Positions 61,968-64,000 of a stretch of 64,000 nucleotides of DNA are shown one piece after another; position 1 is the first letter of the stretch, and each line of letters opens with the position of its first letter. The notes beneath the pieces were generated by a model, which was not told where the DNA came from, made no database searches, and saw only the letters and a program-made list of their open reading frames with translations. The position numbers were made by a program, and so were the translations under genes. Source of the stretch: FEN-1219 sp963713355 (GTDB lineage Bacteria > Pseudomonadota > Gammaproteobacteria > Steroidobacterales > Rariloculaceae); contig CAVQLK010000005.1 of NCBI GenBank assembly GCA_963713355.1, forward strand, positions 434,001-498,000, read 5' to 3'.

Positions 61968-62837
61968 CTACGACCGAAGCGCGTTCGTCACGCGCATCAA
62001 GCGTGCGCGCACGTCACGAGCGATGCCCTCGAGCGCCGGATTGCCCGTCCGCTGCATCGCCGCAGCGGGATCGATGCTCGCGACCTCGACCCCGCCGTCC
62101 ACCGTCTCGCGGACGATGACGTTACAGGGCAAGAGCACTCCTAGCTTGTCCTCGAGTGCCAGCGCCTTCTGCGCGAACCGCGGGTTGCACGCGCCGAGAA
62201 TACGATAGCGCGGCATGTCCGCACCGATCTTCGCTTTCAACGTCGCTTGCACGTCGATGTCGGTGAGCACGCCGAACCCCTCGGTATTCAGCGCCTGGAC
62301 GACGCGCGCGACCACGCTGTCAAACGGCGCGTTGACCGTGACCGCGATGTAGTAGCCGGACGAAGCCGGTTGCAGGTGCGCTGGGCTCTCGGAGAGCATC
62401 TCGCCGTCGTTTCCCAAGACACGCACCGCGACGGGGATCCCCCTGCGAACGCTCTCGGTCACGATGCAAAAATCTTCGAATTCTTGCAGACATCGCCCGA
62501 GGGTCGGCGCTGTCTTCAGCGTCTCGGCGAGCTTCAATACCACCGATAACGATCCGATCCGCCATCGCCCACGGTCGTTACGCACGAGCGCGCCGTGAGC
62601 TTCCGCCTGGATGGGTGCTATCTCCAATCCGGCCTTCCGTAAACAGAAAACGAGACTCGCCGCGAGGCAGTTCGCAACCGCCGCTGCAAGCAGCCGCGCA
62701 GGATTCGGTCCGATGCCTTTTCCGAGGGGCGGCGGCTCGTCGACGATGAGCTCTGGCGCGCCGGTGGCCGTAAAGCGCACTCTGAACTCGAAGTCTTTGA
62801 CCTGTGCCAAATCGACATGAAATTCAGTTCGCTCCAT
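61968..62837 (-). CDS. OsmC-like domain fused to DUF302
   Basis: 289 residues, two domains. Residues about 1-140 are OsmC/Ohr-like: LLAAAVANCLAASLVFCLRK with C57, and EDFCIVTESVRRG with C124, at the spacing expected of the peroxidatic and resolving cysteines; C65 and C116 are extra. Residues about 160-289 form a DUF302 domain: GYYIAVTVNAPFDSVVARVV, FGVLTDIDVQATLKAKIGAD, YRILGACNPRFAQKALALED and LLPCNVIVRETVDG. The fusion suggests a single cytosolic stress protein acting on organic peroxides or sulfur species; the DUF302 role is unknown. Divergent from the BON gene over 165 bases. Confidence 0.85.
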   Translation of the reverse strand: MERTEFHVDLAQVKDFEFRVRFTATGAPELIVDEPPPLGKGIGPNPARLLAAAVANCLAASLVFCLRKAGLEIAPIQAEAHGALVRNDRGRWRIGSLSVVLKLAETLKTAPTLGRCLQEFEDFCIVTESVRRGIPVAVRVLGNDGEMLSESPAHLQPASSGYYIAVTVNAPFDSVVARVVQALNTEGFGVLTDIDVQATLKAKIGADMPRYRILGACNPRFAQKALALEDKLGVLLPCNVIVRETVDGGVEVASIDPAAAMQRTGNPALEGIARDVRARLMRVTNALRS

Positions 62838-63002
62838 CGCAATCTCCCAGTAGGGTTTCGTCGCGAGGACCTTACAGCGCCGCGGAGGCTTGAGACATTG
62901 GTGTTTACCGAACGTCGATGCTCACGAATGCTCAGGTAGGTAGATCTCCTACTACCAGTCGAGCACACCGAGGACTATCGTCCGCAGACTCAGGTACGAG
63001 TG

Positions 63003-63668
63003 ATGAAATCCATGAAGACTGACGACGAATTGCGGGCCGACGTGCTCGCCGAGCTTTCGCGGAATTCGCGAATCAGAACCAGTGAGATCGCCGTGATCGT
63101 CAAAGACGGAGCCGTCACGCTCAGTGGGATGGTGCACACGCTCGACGAGAAAGTTTGCGCCGAGCGCGCGGTCAAGACCATAAAAGGCGTCCGAGCCATC
63201 GCCGACGACATCGAGGTCAAGCTCCCGGCGCAGATGCGAAAGGCGGACGAGCATATCGCGGAGCAGATCAGCCGGCTTCTGACGTGGTACTCGTCGCTCC
63301 GGAACATGGACGTGAGGGCCGAAGTCGATGACGGCCACGTAACTCTCACCGGCGAAGTCGATTTCCTTTACCAAAAGTCGCTTGCCGCCGAGCGCGTGGC
63401 GGAGCTGGAAGCTGTAGTCAGCGTTTCGAATCGGATAACGATCCGCGAACGCCACGCGATAGACCCGAACGAGGTCAAGCGACAGATCACGGCGGCGTTG
63501 CATCGCCACGCCGCTGTGGAAGCGTCCGGGATCCAGATCTCGGTCGCGGATGGAAAAGTCATCCTCGAAGGCATCGTGGACGGGTGTCGTGAGCGCGATC
63601 AGATCGCGGAAGCCGTGCGTACCACGCACGGCGTGCGCGACGTCATCGACAACCTAAAAGTCAGGTAA
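63003..63668 (+). CDS. Triple BON-domain protein
   Basis: 221 residues from the ATG at 63003 (63012 is an alternative start). Three BON domains: SEIAVIVKDGAVTLSGMVHT, VRAEVDDGHVTLTGEVDFLY and IQISVADGKVILEGIVDGCR, each followed by a conserved helix and a V-x-x-V-x-N/D strand (RAIADDIEVK, VVSVSNRITI, VRDVIDNLKV). No signal peptide or lipobox is visible, unlike OsmY, so it may be cytoplasmic. BON proteins are usually osmotic- or stress-related and bind phospholipid. The position next to OsmC-DUF302 and NhaB suggests a stress/ion-homeostasis neighbourhood. Confidence 0.85.
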   Translation: MKSMKTDDELRADVLAELSRNSRIRTSEIAVIVKDGAVTLSGMVHTLDEKVCAERAVKTIKGVRAIADDIEVKLPAQMRKADEHIAEQISRLLTWYSSLRNMDVRAEVDDGHVTLTGEVDFLYQKSLAAERVAELEAVVSVSNRITIRERHAIDPNEVKRQITAALHRHAAVEASGIQISVADGKVILEGIVDGCRERDQIAEAVRTTHGVRDVIDNLKVR

Positions 63669-63734
63669 CGAGTGGTTCGACAGATGAGCCTGCTGCACGC
63701 CTTCGTCTGGACCGCGCGTACCTCCAGGCCTTGA

Positions 63735-64000
63735 ATGGCCGTTTGGCTCGCCTGGGCGGCGTTCTTGGCGATCGTCGGCGTGATCGGCGTTGCGGGCTAT
63801 CGCATGTGCAGCGCGGCCGACGACATCGCTGAGATTTCGGGCTGGAGTCGCGCTTGGATCGGCCTGCTGTTGCTGTCTGTCGCGACGTCTCTTCCGGAGC
63901 TCGTCACAGGGGTCAGCGCGATTGTGGTGTTCGACGCACCGAACCTCGCGATCGGCGACGCACTCGGAAGTTGCGTCTTCAACCTCGCCATGCTCGTCGT
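63735..64000 (+). CDS. Na+/Ca2+ exchanger family protein (N-terminal part, runs off the window)
   Basis: The frame is open from the ATG at 63735 to the window end. It starts MAVWLAWAAFLAIVGVIGVA (first membrane helix), then IGLLLLSVATSLPELVTGVS, the alpha-1 repeat of the CaCA superfamily (TSLPELxT), continuing NLAIGDALGSCVFNLAMLV, the usual GDxxGSxxFN motif. These acidic and Ser/Asn residues form the cation site. About 88 residues are visible; a full protein would be about 320-370. Start choice rests on the helix beginning right at this Met; a ribosome site is not obvious. Confidence 0.8.
   Translation, partial: MAVWLAWAAFLAIVGVIGVAGYRMCSAADDIAEISGWSRAWIGLLLLSVATSLPELVTGVSAIVVFDAPNLAIGDALGSCVFNLAMLV

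Overview
The window is about 64 kb of GC-rich bacterial chromosome, densely coded on both strands. The gene content points to a gammaproteobacterium: a system-I cytochrome c maturation operon (ccmABC), an Rnk-type Gre-fold protein, an NhaB-type Na+/H+ antiporter and a LysR-controlled CoA-ester cluster. It also carries many secreted protein families common in soil and marine heterotrophs, including DUF6152, PQQ propellers and ADOP-type permeases. The taxonomic placement is inference from gene families only. No rRNA, CRISPR array, insertion sequence, integrase or phage gene was seen; the one RNA gene is tRNA-Leu(UAA).

Layout. 1-1.6 kb: ccmA-ccmB-ccmC on the minus strand, running off the left edge. 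1.9-3.2 kb: an ExeA-like ATPase fused to an FHA domain, with a possible coupled 45-codon ORF. 3.5-6.3 kb: an unknown small protein, tRNA-Leu, a cupin, a pirin and rnk. 6.4-15.1 kb: a LysR regulator and a co-directional run of class III CoA-transferase, two 2-hydroxyacyl-CoA-dehydratase-type subunits, an MFS transporter and three secreted alpha/beta hydrolases. It resembles a phenyllactate (fldABC-type) dehydratase module without its activator ATPase. 15-18.6 kb: an FAD monooxygenase and an M49-type metallopeptidase lipoprotein. 18.7-28.4 kb: a minus-strand operon (haem c/propeller protein, two secreted proteins, an MBL-fold protein, an orphan ADOP permease) divergent from a membrane-bound CadC-like regulator. 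28.5-33.4 kb: a minus-strand operon of secreted proteins and a serine hydrolase. 33.5-42.6 kb: an NTF2-like protein, a ceramidase-like protein, a second serine hydrolase, a DUF6282-like hydrolase, an intact MBL hydrolase, a Tat-exported enolase-superfamily enzyme and a PQQ dehydrogenase with a CMD-family partner. 42.7-59.1 kb: another PQQ dehydrogenase, two PQQ sugar-dehydrogenase-like proteins, a sulfatase with a DUF3237 protein, a putative esterase, a tannase-like esterase and more secreted-family genes. 59.1-64 kb: membrane protein, nhaB, an OsmC-DUF302 fusion, a triple-BON protein and the start of a Na+/Ca2+ exchanger.

Main theme. From about 18 to 59 kb the region looks like an export-oriented catabolic island. 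Periplasmic or secreted esterases, a sulfatase, PQQ and haem redox proteins and dehydratases are interleaved with nine members of a secreted family that I recognise only by a shared core (G-x-W/F-x-G-D-T-L-V-V or close variants). All four DUF6152 genes are immediately next to, or overlapping, a member of this family. In all four DUF6152 proteins the predicted signal-peptidase site leaves His-His at the mature N-terminus. This recurrent two-gene module is the best candidate here for an undescribed system.

Caveat. Many genes contain single-base frameshifts (roughly 40 sites), with a recognisable protein continuing in another frame. Several shifts compensate each other within a few dozen bases. 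This looks more like consensus error in an uncorrected long-read assembly than gene decay, so such genes are given as one CDS over the full inferred extent, with the shift positions stated.
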